From assembly GCF_000297395.2 (NCBI RefSeq), contig NZ_HF570108.1, positions 695,685 to 759,684 of the forward strand: a DNA stretch of 64,000 nucleotides, in the 5' to 3' direction. Below are positions 22,205 to 30,081 of this stretch, piece after piece. The notes under the pieces are model-generated. The model worked only from the letters and a program-made list of their open reading frames with translations, was not told where the DNA came from and did not search any database. Both the position numbers and the translations under genes were made by a program. Origin of the DNA: Micromonospora lupini str. Lupac 08 (GTDB taxonomy: Bacteria > Actinomycetota > Actinomycetes > Mycobacteriales > Micromonosporaceae). How positions within the stretch are numbered: position 1 is the first letter of the stretch; the number at the start of each line of letters is the position of its first letter.

Positions 22205-23473
22205 ATGACGGCTACCGATCCCTATCGCGTTGTCGAGGCGGTCTGGCGGATCGAGGCGGCTCACCTCATCGCGAAGCTGACCCGGATGGTGCGTGACGTC
22301 GGCCTGGCCGAGGAGATCGCCCAGGACACCCTTGTCATCGCGCTTGAACAGTGGCCGAAGCAGGGCGTGCCGACGGATCCCGGGCCGTGGCTGATGGCTA
22401 CCGCCAAGCACCGGGCGATCGACCTCGTCCGGCGGCGAATCCGGTACGGCGAGAAGCTCGCCGAAATCGGCCGGGCCCTGGAGATCGCGCCGGTCGACGA
22501 GCAGGACGCCGTGGACGACGCGTTGGACGACCGCGTCGGCGACGACCTGCTGCGGCTGATCTTCATCTCCTGCCATCCGGTGCTGTCAACCGAGGCGCGC
22601 ACCGCGCTCACCCTGCGCGTGCTCGGCGGGCTGAGCACCGAGGAGATCGCCCGGGCCTTCCTCGTCGCCGAATCGACAGTCGGTCAACGGATCGTGCGGG
22701 CCAAGCGAACTCTGGCCGCCAAACGAGTGCCGTTCGAACTTCCGCCACCGGATCAACTCGCCCACCGGCTCACCTCGGTCCTGGAAGTCCTCTACCTGAT
22801 CTTCAACGAGGGATACTCGGCGACCGCCGGTCAGGACTGGATGCGGCCCGACCTCTGCCGGGAGGCGTTGCGGCTGGGCCGAGTGCTGGCCGGACTGATG
22901 CCGGAGCAGGCCGAGGTGCACGGGCTGGTGGCGCTGATGGAGATCCAATCGTCGCGGACGTGGGCGCGCACCGACGGAGCCGGTGCGGCAATTCTGCTCG
23001 GCGACCAGGACCGGGCCCGCTGGGACCGGCTGCTGATCCGGCGCGGCCTCGCCGCCCTGGCTCGGGCGCAGGAGATCGGCGGCATACTCGGACCGTTCGT
23101 GCTGCAGGCCGAAATCGCAGCCTGTCACGCCCGAGCCCGGTCCACGCAGGAGACCGACTGGTCACGAATTGCGGCACTCTACCTGGTGCTGTCCCACGTC
23201 TGGCCGTCACCGGTTGCCGAGTTGAATCGGGCGGTCGCGGTCGGAATGGCCGAAGGGGCGGCCGAGGGATTGAGGATTGCCGACAGGGTGCAGGCGAGTC
23301 GGGCGCTGGACCAGTACCCGCAGCTTCCCGCCGTACGCGCCGACCTCTTGGCGAAGCTCGGCCGGACGGCCGAGTCCCAGCAGGAGTACGCGCGAGCCGC
23401 CGCGCTGACCCGCAACGCCAAAGAGCGAGAGATCTTTCAGGCGAAGGCAGACAGCTGTAGCCCGGTCGACTGA
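22205..23473 (+). CDS. ECF sigma factor with long C-terminal extension (ECF42-like)
   Basis: A 422-residue sigma factor. Sigma2 (about 15-85) includes EEIAQDTLVIALEQWPKQGV and LMATAKHRAIDLVRRR. Sigma4 (about 115-170) includes LTLRVLGGLSTEEIARAFLV then GQRIVRAKRTLA. The remaining ~250 residues form a helical, TPR-like extension (LTSVLEVLYLIFNEGYSATA; PQLPAVRADLLAKLGR), typical of ECF42. Such factors lack an anti-sigma and are thought to be tuned through the extension. The ATG at 22205 aligns with the sigma2 start; an ATG at 22184 is possible. In an operon with the DGPF gene. Confidence 0.92.
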   Translation: MTATDPYRVVEAVWRIEAAHLIAKLTRMVRDVGLAEEIAQDTLVIALEQWPKQGVPTDPGPWLMATAKHRAIDLVRRRIRYGEKLAEIGRALEIAPVDEQDAVDDALDDRVGDDLLRLIFISCHPVLSTEARTALTLRVLGGLSTEEIARAFLVAESTVGQRIVRAKRTLAAKRVPFELPPPDQLAHRLTSVLEVLYLIFNEGYSATAGQDWMRPDLCREALRLGRVLAGLMPEQAEVHGLVALMEIQSSRTWARTDGAGAAILLGDQDRARWDRLLIRRGLAALARAQEIGGILGPFVLQAEIAACHARARSTQETDWSRIAALYLVLSHVWPSPVAELNRAVAVGMAEGAAEGLRIADRVQASRALDQYPQLPAVRADLLAKLGRTAESQQEYARAAALTRNAKEREIFQAKADSCSPVD

Positions 23474-23529
23474 GCCGGCCGCGGGGATTGCCGTGGACGC
23501 GGGGCCGTAACCGACAGGTGGGTGGGTAC

Positions 23530-23557
23530 GCCGGGCACGGGACCTGCCGTGCCCGGC
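23530..23557 (+). terminator. Hairpin between convergent sigma and MerR genes
   Basis: GCCGGGCACGG (23530-23540), loop GACCTG, CCGTGCCCGGC (23547-23557). It can serve the sigma gene and the convergent MerR gene. Confidence 0.65.
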
Positions 23558-23600
23558 CTGCGAGGGGCGGCATCACTCGACATCGTGCGGCCGGCGACCC

Positions 23601-23900
23601 TCACTGCGGCTTTTCGTTCTGCCGGAGGGCTTCCTCGAGTTGGTCTTCCAGGATGATGATCCGGCAGGCCGCCTCCAGGGCGGTGCCGCCGTCGACCATC
23701 TCGCGGGCACGGGCGGCCAGGCGCAGCTGGTAGCGCGAGTACCGGCGGTGCCCGCCGCTGGAGCGGTGTGGGTCGATCAGTTTCGCCTCGTCCAGCCGGC
23801 GTAGGAAATCCTGCGTGGTGCCGAGCATCTCCGCAGCCTGCCCGATGGTGTAGGCGGGGTAGTCCTCGTCGCCGAACATGTCCTCGGGGTTTCGCCCCAT
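23601..23900 (-). CDS. MerR-type HTH protein
   Basis: A 99-residue protein. Residues 14-60 form a winged HTH of the MerR type (YTIGQAAEMLGTTQDFLRRL then GGHRRYSRYQL), and the C-terminus is a helix (ACRIIILEDQLEEALRQ) that may dimerise. It has no effector-binding domain, as in small HspR- or BldC-like proteins. A strong ribosome site (GGAGGTG) precedes the ATG at 23900, and a perfect 12-bp hairpin lies just upstream of that site. Target unknown. Confidence 0.85.
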   Translation of the reverse strand: MGRNPEDMFGDEDYPAYTIGQAAEMLGTTQDFLRRLDEAKLIDPHRSSGGHRRYSRYQLRLAARAREMVDGGTALEAACRIIILEDQLEEALRQNEKPQ

Positions 23901-24689
23901 GTCACCTCCACGTCGAGGGCCCCGGCGCGTAAGCGCCGGGGCCCAGGGTTACGGGTCAGAACACCATCTGCCGACTGGAACGTCGGTTCTTCGTATCCAC
24001 ACCAGCCGTCACTGACGGCAACGGGTGCGAGGATCGCATATGCGTGACCGGAGACCACCTCTCGTTCGATGGAAACTGCGGTGTCCGCCCGGCCTGACAT
24101 GACGGCCGAAAGCGGGCGATCCAACGGTGTACGGCCCTCCCTTTCCTCTGCATCTCTTCCAACGTGCCGACGTGCGGTCCGCCGGTGTCGGAGCCCACGC
24201 AACTTCATGGCCCCGCACACGTACGGCGAACATCAGCTGGAGCCCTGAGCGGTTCCTTGGCCCCACCTGCGGTGCCCCGTCGCGCATCACGCCGGGGCTG
24301 ACGTGCTCACTGCCGTTCTGGAGCAGAAACAGGGTCCTGCTCTGACGCCCGTCGTGACCTCACGGCCGGGCGGTCCGTCTGCGTCTTCGTATCCCTCTGC
24401 TCTCTACCTGAGGAACAGTATCCCTGGCTCTCAAGAATGTCTAGCCGTTTGAGCATAGATTTTCTGGGCTGCCCGCCGGGGGTCTCCTCGGGGGCCGTCG
24501 TGGGTCGCGGGACTGCTGGCCGTGGCCCACTGGCGCGTGGGGTCATTGGGCATGACCTGCCGCGAACACCGTCTGAGCAAGATCGCCAAAGATTTCGAAG
24601 AATATTTCTGGATGGCGGCAACCTGCGGGCGACGGATCGCATGTACCCCGATGTAAGCGACGATCGCCACGATCCATAGGGGTCCGGAA
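23901..24689. other. Long intergenic region, no gene seen
   Basis: Nearly 790 bases. Apart from the hairpin at 23917-23944, no frame on either strand has recognisable content or coding-like composition. The stretch 24410-24620 is more AT-rich than its surroundings and probably carries the promoter of the four-Cys lipoprotein gene; I could not pick a convincing -35/-10 pair. Confidence 0.5.
23917..23944 (-). promoter_or_regulatory. Perfect hairpin in the MerR gene leader
   Basis: GGGCCCCGGCGC (23917-23928), GTAA, GCGCCGGGGCCC (23933-23944). On the minus strand it ends about 16 bases before the MerR start codon and just upstream of its Shine-Dalgarno. It could act as a 5' leader structure, an operator, or a terminator of upstream transcription. 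Confidence 0.55.
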
Positions 24690-25394
24690 ATGTCTGCACG
24701 TCACCTCCTGTTGCTGCCCGTTGTCACTGTCCTCATTGGACTGTCCGCCTGCGACTCCGGGGAGCCGGCTGGTCCGAGCCCAACCGCATCCGCTCCGACG
24801 TCGGCTGCTGGGGCCCCCAGTGCGTCGCCCGCTGCGGCCTCGCCGGCGGCCGGTACTGCCGACTGCCCCACGGCGACGGCCCTCCAGACGCTTGTCGAGC
24901 TGCCGAAGGACTGGTCCTTCGGGGAAGTGAAGTGCTTCAAGGACTGGGCTACGGCCGATCCGCAGGGTCCGACGGCGGGTGACGGCGTCTACCTGTTCCG
25001 CTACGTGGCCGGCACGGGCTGGAAGTACTACGACCAGGGCAGTGACTGGGACTGCAAGGATCTCGGCATCAGCGAGGCGCCGTTCTGCGTCTCGGAGCCG
25101 ACGAAGTCGGCGCCGAAGTCGGCGCCGAAGCCGTCGAGCGGTACGGCCACGAGTGCCAAGTGCCCCTCGGCGAAGACCCTCGAGGCTCTGGTCGAACTTC
25201 CGAAGGGCTGGACGTTCGGCAGTGTCGACTGTGTCAAGGACTGGGCGGGAGCCGATCCGGAGGGCCCGGGCGTCGGTGACGGCTCGTACCTGTTCCACTT
25301 CGTGCCCGGCACGGGCTGGAAGTACTACGGCGATGGCAGTGGATACGACTGCGTGGACCTCGGCCTCAAGGAGGCGCCGTTCTGCATCTACTGA
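24690..25394 (+). CDS. Secreted lipoprotein with two tandem four-Cys domains
   Basis: A 234-residue protein. The lipobox is VLIGLSAC (lipidated Cys about residue 20), followed by a Ser/Ala/Pro-rich tether to about residue 55. Two homologous ~75-residue domains follow (about 57-131 and 157-233): each starts CP, has TLVELPKDWSFGEVKC or ALVELPKGWTFGSVDC, then YLFRYVAGTGWKYY or YLFHFVPGTGWKYY, and ends EAPFC. Four Cys per domain are conserved, probably two disulphides. A third copy is the extracellular part of the membrane protein at 26035-26529, next to a sigma gene. I recognise no known family; the role is unknown. A 14-bp terminator follows the stop. Confidence 0.85.
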   Translation: MSARHLLLLPVVTVLIGLSACDSGEPAGPSPTASAPTSAAGAPSASPAAASPAAGTADCPTATALQTLVELPKDWSFGEVKCFKDWATADPQGPTAGDGVYLFRYVAGTGWKYYDQGSDWDCKDLGISEAPFCVSEPTKSAPKSAPKPSSGTATSAKCPSAKTLEALVELPKGWTFGSVDCVKDWAGADPEGPGVGDGSYLFHFVPGTGWKYYGDGSGYDCVDLGLKEAPFCIY

Positions 25395-25415
25395 CCGGGT
25401 GACCGCTGTCGCTTG

Positions 25416-25449
25416 CTGTGGCGCACACCAGTTAAGGTGTGCGCCACAG
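25416..25449 (+). terminator. Terminator of four-Cys lipoprotein gene
   Basis: A perfect 14-bp stem CTGTGGCGCACACC (25416-25429) with 25436-25449, loop AGTTAA, 21 bases past the stop. It separates the lipoprotein transcript from the sigma gene. Confidence 0.8.
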
Positions 25450-25516
25450 TCAACCGGCCGCATCGACGCCGCCGCTGCCTGAACGACTTTGGGTACGTGG
25501 GGGGAACGAGCGCGGC

Positions 25517-26035
25517 ATGGCGGACTCCATAGACGATCTTTTCTGTGAGTTCGTGCGGACCCGCTCACCGGCGTTGCTGCGGACGGCGTTCCTGTTGACA
25601 GGTGACCGGCACCTGGCCGAGGACCTGGTGCAGGATGCGCTGGCCCGCACCCATCGGGGCCGACGGCGGCTGAATGATCCCGGGCACTTCGAGGCGTACA
25701 CCCGCACCGCCATGTACCACCAGCATGTGAGCTGGTGGCGGCGCCGCAAGGTGGCCGAGTCGTTGCCCGGGGAACTGGCCGACGTGGCGCAGCCCGGCAG
25801 TGACCATGCACGCCGTACGGATCTCAAGGTCGCCCTGCACCAGGCTCTCGCCCAACTCACGCAGCGGCAACGGGCCGTGCTGGTGGCACGGTTCTTCGAG
25901 GACCGCAGCGAGGCCGAGGCCGCGGAACTGTTGCAGTGCTCGGTCGGCACGATCAAGAGTCAAACCAGCAAAGCGCTGGCGCGCATGCGGCAGATAGCGC
26001 CGGATCTGCTCTCGGCCGTGATGGAGGAGGCCTGA
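25517..26035 (+). CDS. SigE-family ECF sigma factor
   Basis: A 172-residue ECF factor. Sigma2 (about 10-75) includes LLRTAFLLTGDRHLAEDLVQ and DALARTH. Sigma4 (about 110-165) includes LTQRQRAVLVARFFEDRSEA and SVGTIKSQTSKALARMR. It belongs to the SigE-type actinobacterial subfamily. The ATG at 25517 aligns with the family start. Its stop overlaps the next ATG by one base (TGATG), so the membrane protein gene that follows is translationally coupled and is the natural candidate for its anti-sigma or sensor. Confidence 0.92.
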   Translation: MADSIDDLFCEFVRTRSPALLRTAFLLTGDRHLAEDLVQDALARTHRGRRRLNDPGHFEAYTRTAMYHQHVSWWRRRKVAESLPGELADVAQPGSDHARRTDLKVALHQALAQLTQRQRAVLVARFFEDRSEAEAAELLQCSVGTIKSQTSKALARMRQIAPDLLSAVMEEA

Positions 26036-26529
26036 TGACCGACAACCTCGGGCCGCTACGTCAGGCCATGTCCGACCTGAGCGAGCTGGGCGGCACCGCC
26101 GACATGTACGAACGCACCCTGCGCAGATCGCGGCAGGTGCAACGACGCAGGGCGGTCGCCACCGGCGTCGCGGTGGCGGCGGTGTTCGCCATCGGCGGTA
26201 CGGCCACCTTCGCCACCCTGCACCGGCCCGACCCGCTGCTGCCGCCCGCAGCCACCCCCACCAGTGTCGACCCCCAAAAACCCACCTGTCCGTCGACTGA
26301 GAGCCTCGGGACCCTGGTCGAGCTGCCGGCGGGCTGGTCCTTCGCTTCCAGGCCGGTGGAGTGCGTCGAGACGTGGGCTGCCGTCGACGTGGAACGTCCG
26401 GACGACAACGCCATCATCTACCTGTTCCATTACACGGCCGGCACGGGCTGGCGACTCCAGGACCAGAGCACCGGATGGGACTGCAAGGAACTCGGCCTGA
26501 CCGAACCGGCAACGTTCTGCACGTCCTGA
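26035..26529 (+). CDS. Single-pass membrane protein with extracellular four-Cys domain, putative anti-sigma/sensor
   Basis: A 164-residue protein. Residues 1-40 are cytoplasmic and charged (MYERTLRRSRQVQRRRAV), residues about 41-62 form one TM (ATGVAVAAVFAIGGTATFA), and residues about 80-164 are outside. The outer domain has the same layout as the lipoprotein repeats upstream: CPSTESLGTLVELPAGWSF, then YLFHYTAGTGWRLQ, ending ATFC with four Cys. AGGAGG at 26024-26029 and a one-base overlap link it to the sigma gene. It has no HxxxCxxC zinc motif, so it is not a classical zinc anti-sigma factor. An anti-sigma or co-sensor role is inferred from coupling and topology only. Confidence 0.8.
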   Translation: MTDNLGPLRQAMSDLSELGGTADMYERTLRRSRQVQRRRAVATGVAVAAVFAIGGTATFATLHRPDPLLPPAATPTSVDPQKPTCPSTESLGTLVELPAGWSFASRPVECVETWAAVDVERPDDNAIIYLFHYTAGTGWRLQDQSTGWDCKELGLTEPATFCTS

Positions 26530-27143
26530 ACACCCGTCCGGGCAATCCTCCGGTTCCGGAGGGCCGTCAGTCGGTCGTGGACAGGCAGGTCAGCCAGTGG
26601 TGGCCTCAGGCCCGCCTCGAGCCCGGAACGGTGAGCTGGTCGTAGCAAGAGAGTGCGCCGCCGGCCCTCTGGCCGGCGGCGCACACGCAACGGGTGGACG
26701 AGTCATGCGTTAGATGATCGTCAGGCGACCCACTTCACCCAGAGTGACCACACGGTTGCGTCACTCAACCCTGCGGCGCAGGAACTGATCATCGTCAGTG
26801 CGGGCTCGGCGAGCGATGCCAGGGAGTGTGCGGGGAGTGCGGAGAGGAGGTCGACAGCGACCTGAAGGCCCCAGCTGAAGATCATGAGGAGGGAGGCTAG
26901 CGGGTGCCGATCTTGCGGGGAAAATATTCTCGCCTTGTGGACGTGTCCTTTATGTCGTATTCAGTATTACTTACAGAGAATTCTCCTTATTTAGATACTC
27001 ATAAATGACTCGCAAGGATGAGGATGATTATGGCGATCTGAGTCGACTGCGGAAACCCATTGTCGGTTGACCTTTGGCGATAGGCTCGCCGGTAACGGCA
27101 ATGCGAAGCGTCTATGTGAATCGTGGTTCGTGGGAGGCCGTAC
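26530..27143. other. Intergenic with terminator and AT-rich promoter region
   Basis: About 610 bases. The first part holds the terminator at 26653-26684. From about 26915 to 27010 the sequence is strikingly AT-rich for this genome and includes the palindrome GAGAATTCTC (26976-26985); this probably holds the promoter of the downstream effector/NLR pair. No gene seen. Confidence 0.55.
26653..26684 (+). terminator. Terminator after the sigma/four-Cys operon
   Basis: GTGCGCCGCCGGCC (26653-26666), loop CTCT, GGCCGGCGGCGCAC (26671-26684): a perfect 14-bp stem about 120 bases past the stop. Confidence 0.75.
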
Positions 27144-27524
27144 ATGGAGGATCAGATCGTCCTGGCCGTCGCGACCGCGCTGGCTACCAAGGGTGCGGAG
27201 GTGCTCGGTGTCGGCGCCCGGAGTGCGATCGGTTCGTTGTTCAGTCTGGTCCGCAGCCGATTCGGAACGGGGACGCGAGAATCTGCGGCACTCGATGCCG
27301 CCATGGCCCACCCGCAGGAGCGTTGGCGGCATACTGCGCTCGCCTCGGCTCTGGCAGACGTGATGGCACGGGACCCGGACTTCAGCGCTGCCCTCGCCGA
27401 CGAATGGCGCAGGCTGGCGGGGACGGGCGTCGTTGTTGATCAAGGCCAGGTGGTGAACCACTTCAGCGGAACGGCCGGGAAGGTCGTGCAGGCGCGCGAC
27501 GTGCAGGGCGACATCACCTTCTAG
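27144..27524 (+). CDS. Small helical effector-like protein with C-terminal amyloid signalling-type motif
   Basis: A 126-residue protein. Residues about 1-100 are predicted helical, beginning with an amphipathic/hydrophobic stretch (QIVLAVATALATKGAEVLGV; AIGSLFSLVRSRF). This resembles the Bell-type domains reported for bacterial proteins carrying amyloid signalling sequences. The final residues are VVNHFSGTAGKVVQARDVQG followed by DITF. The same pattern (VQA..V.G...F) is near the N-terminus of the NB-ARC protein encoded 50 bases downstream. In known systems the NLR nucleates the motif of a membrane-disrupting effector; that role here is inference. GGGAGG precedes the ATG at 27144. Confidence 0.8.
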   Translation: MEDQIVLAVATALATKGAEVLGVGARSAIGSLFSLVRSRFGTGTRESAALDAAMAHPQERWRHTALASALADVMARDPDFSAALADEWRRLAGTGVVVDQGQVVNHFSGTAGKVVQARDVQGDITF

Positions 27525-27573
27525 GTCCGGCCGAGCCGGAGGTGCGGCGGGCGGGCGGGTTGGGGCGCGGCGA

Positions 27574-29739
27574 TTGGGAACGAATTCCCGCGGAACCGAG
27601 CGAACGGTGCCGTCCGGTACATCGAACGAGCAGTCCGGGAACGTGTCCGGATTGAGCGTCCAGGCCGGAGTCATCCACGGCGGTGTGCATTTCGGTGGCG
27701 CTTCCGTCGATCGTTCTCCGATCCCCCGGCAGCTACCCGCACCCTCGCCGAACTTCACCAACAGAACGAGCGAGCTGTCCGCACTGGACGGATACCTCGC
27801 CGAGCGGGGGAACCTCGTCGCCGTTCTGCTCGGGCCGGGCGGCGTGGGAAAGTCGGCACTGGCGAGGCAGTGGGCGCACGGCCGGCTGGACCGTTTCGTG
27901 GACGGGCAACTCTATGCCGACCTACGGGGGTTCAGCGGCGCCGAGCCCCTGGATCCGGGCGTGGTGCTGTCCGCCTTCCTCCGGGCCCTGGGGGTGGCCC
28001 CGGACCGGATCCCCTTGCACCTGGCAGAACAGGTCACCCTCTATCGCACGATGACCGCGAACAGCTCCCTACTGGTGGTCCTCGACGATGCGTACTCGGC
28101 AGCTCAGGTCAGGACGCTGCTGCCGGCGTCGACGTCGGCGGTGGTCGTGGTGACCAGCCGTCGGCGGCTGACCGGTTTGCTGCCCGACGGTGCGTGCCTG
28201 GTCGAGGTGGGTCCGTTGCCGGCTCCGGAAGCGGTGGAGTTGTTGGAGCGAGCCGTCGGTCGGGAGCGGATTCTCAAGGAGTTCGCGTCGGCGGAGGAGT
28301 TGGCGGGAATCTGTGGCGGATTGCCCATCGCGCTCGTCGTGGCGGCGGCGCGGCTGGCTTCTCGTCCCAAGTTGACAGTTCGTCGGATGGTCGCCGAACT
28401 GGCCGACGAGGCGCAGCGGCTGACCCGGCTTTCGGTGGTGGACGGGTTGTCGATCAGGACGACGTTCCAGTTCTCGTACCAGAGCTTGACGGCGGAGGCG
28501 TCGGCGTTGTACCGGAAGCTGGCTCTGCACCCGGGGGCGGAGTTCGGGATGGATCTGATCACGGCGGTGGCCGGAGCGGGCAGGGCCGGTGGGGCCCAGG
28601 TGGGCACAGTGGTGGGGGAGTTGCTGGACGCGAACCTGCTGGAGGAGGTGGCCGAGGATCGCTTCCGCTACCACGACCTCCTCCGGCTGTACGCGCGTGA
28701 GATGTCCGAGCAGGATGACCCGCCCGACGGGCGGCTGGCGGCTGTGCGCACGATGCTGGAGTTCTACCTCGCCGCCGCCCGCCGGGCGGACCTCGTGGTG
28801 ACTCCCTACCGGCGGCGGCTGCCGTACGTCTATCAAGATGCCTTGGACGGGCCACCCGAGTTCTCCGACCGGGCTGGTGCCCTCGGCTGGTTGGATCGGG
28901 AGCGGAGCAACCTGCTGGAAGCCGGCCGGGTCGCCTTCGATCTGGGCCTTCATGAGCTGGCCTGGCAGCTCAGTGACGTGACCTGGCCGCTCCTTCTCTA
29001 TTTCAAGGGCTACCAAGAGCGACTGAAGGTCGACGAGCGTGGTGTGCGGGCCGCCCAGGCATGGGGAAACGTCTGGGCCGAGGCGGTCATGCTCAAACGA
29101 CTGGGCCGGGCGTGCAGCCGCGTCGGCGCCCACGAGGCCGCCGAGCGGCATGGTCGGGCGGCGGTCGACCGGTATCGACAAGCGGGCGACATCCAGGGCG
29201 TCATCGACGCCGAGGAGGGGTTGGCCACCCTCTATGCCGATACCGGCCGCGAGGAACAGGCGGCGGAGGCGTACACCCGGGTCCTCGCCGGACGGCGGGC
29301 CCTGCCGAATGTCCGAAGCGTGGGCCTGTCCTGTCTCAACCTGGGCATGCTCCGGACCCGGACCGGCCGACCGGCAGAGGCGTTACCGCTGTTGGTGGAG
29401 GCCGGGCAGATCTTCGCCGAGCTGTCCGACGTCGACCCCTACAACGCCGCCCGGGTGTTGATCGGCCTCGCCGATGTGTACCTCGGCGTCGGCGACCTGG
29501 GCGCCGCCGAGGAGTCCGCCACTGAGGCGGTACGCCGGATGGCCGAACTCGGAGCCGACAGTGAACGGGCAGAGGCGGTGTTCCTGCTCGGTCGCATCGC
29601 CCGGCGGCGCGGCGACGACGAGGCCGCACGACAACACTATCGGGAGGCCGCCGCCGTCTTCGCCACACTCGCCGCGCCCCGGCTGCCCGACGTGCTCCGC
29701 CGGCTTGACGAGTTGGACGGCAGCGCGGACGAGCAATAG
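27574..29739 (+). CDS. NLR-like NB-ARC/TPR protein with N-terminal amyloid signalling-type motif
   Basis: A 721-residue cytoplasmic STAND ATPase. Near residues 18-40 is SNEQSGNVSGLSVQAGVIHG followed by GVHF, matching the C-terminal motif of the preceding small protein. The NB-ARC domain spans about 60-400: P-loop VLLGPGGVGKSALA, Walker B SLLVVLDDAY, and GLPIALVVAAARLAS for the GLPL box. TPR repeats fill about 470-710. No catalytic effector domain is present in the protein itself, which fits signalling through the shared motif. Start uncertain: TTG at 27574 or GTG at 27607; both keep the motif. Probably co-transcribed with the effector gene. Confidence 0.88.
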   Translation: MGTNSRGTERTVPSGTSNEQSGNVSGLSVQAGVIHGGVHFGGASVDRSPIPRQLPAPSPNFTNRTSELSALDGYLAERGNLVAVLLGPGGVGKSALARQWAHGRLDRFVDGQLYADLRGFSGAEPLDPGVVLSAFLRALGVAPDRIPLHLAEQVTLYRTMTANSSLLVVLDDAYSAAQVRTLLPASTSAVVVVTSRRRLTGLLPDGACLVEVGPLPAPEAVELLERAVGRERILKEFASAEELAGICGGLPIALVVAAARLASRPKLTVRRMVAELADEAQRLTRLSVVDGLSIRTTFQFSYQSLTAEASALYRKLALHPGAEFGMDLITAVAGAGRAGGAQVGTVVGELLDANLLEEVAEDRFRYHDLLRLYAREMSEQDDPPDGRLAAVRTMLEFYLAAARRADLVVTPYRRRLPYVYQDALDGPPEFSDRAGALGWLDRERSNLLEAGRVAFDLGLHELAWQLSDVTWPLLLYFKGYQERLKVDERGVRAAQAWGNVWAEAVMLKRLGRACSRVGAHEAAERHGRAAVDRYRQAGDIQGVIDAEEGLATLYADTGREEQAAEAYTRVLAGRRALPNVRSVGLSCLNLGMLRTRTGRPAEALPLLVEAGQIFAELSDVDPYNAARVLIGLADVYLGVGDLGAAEESATEAVRRMAELGADSERAEAVFLLGRIARRRGDDEAARQHYREAAAVFATLAAPRLPDVLRRLDELDGSADEQ

Positions 29740-30081
29740 CACGTCTCCGCTGGTGCGCCGGTGATACAGGGTTCCGGCGACCCACCGGCTGTGGAGCAGT
29801 CGAGCGACAACGGTGAGCAGTCCGATCGTCACCGGGCCGGGTGCGGCCAACTGGCTGAGGCGAAGTGGCGGGTCGTCGTGTACCCCGACGGCGACGTCCC
29901 CCGACGAGGTGCCGACGACGGCGAGGGCCAGCCCGGGGTACGCCGTCAGCAGGTCGGCGCCGACCCTGACCGGGTCACCGCTGTCGACGACGGTCACGAC
30001 GATGTCGGCCAACCGGGCCGAGCGGGGCGCCTGCCGGCAGGGCAACAGCGCCACGACGACGGGCTCAGCCGGCGAGGTCAT
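29383..30081 (-). CDS. Hypothetical protein, coupled to upstream gene and overlapping the NLR gene antisense
   Basis: An open frame of 232 codons. Its ATG (30081) overlaps the stop of the preceding minus-strand gene in an ATGA arrangement, which argues that translation really starts here. The first ~110 residues (VVVALLPCRQAPRSARLADI; DLLTAYPGLALAVVGTSSGD) look protein-like but match no family I know. The remaining ~119 codons run antisense through the 3' end of the NB-ARC gene (29383-29739) and read like an antisense frame. Either the genes overlap tail to tail by 357 bases or the frame was extended by loss of an earlier stop. Confidence 0.5.
   Translation of the reverse strand: MTSPAEPVVVALLPCRQAPRSARLADIVVTVVDSGDPVRVGADLLTAYPGLALAVVGTSSGDVAVGVHDDPPLRLSQLAAPGPVTIGLLTVVARLLHSRWVAGTLYHRRTSGDVLLLVRAAVQLVKPAEHVGQPGRGECGEDGGGLPIVLSCGLVVAAPPGDATEQEHRLCPFTVGSEFGHPAYRLSGGLLGGAQVADAEVHIGEADQHPGGVVGVDVGQLGEDLPGLHQQR

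Noticed and set aside
27575-27590. GGGAA-CGAA-TTCCC near the NLR start as an operator
   Set aside because: Short, within the likely start region and without a second copy in the window; could be chance.
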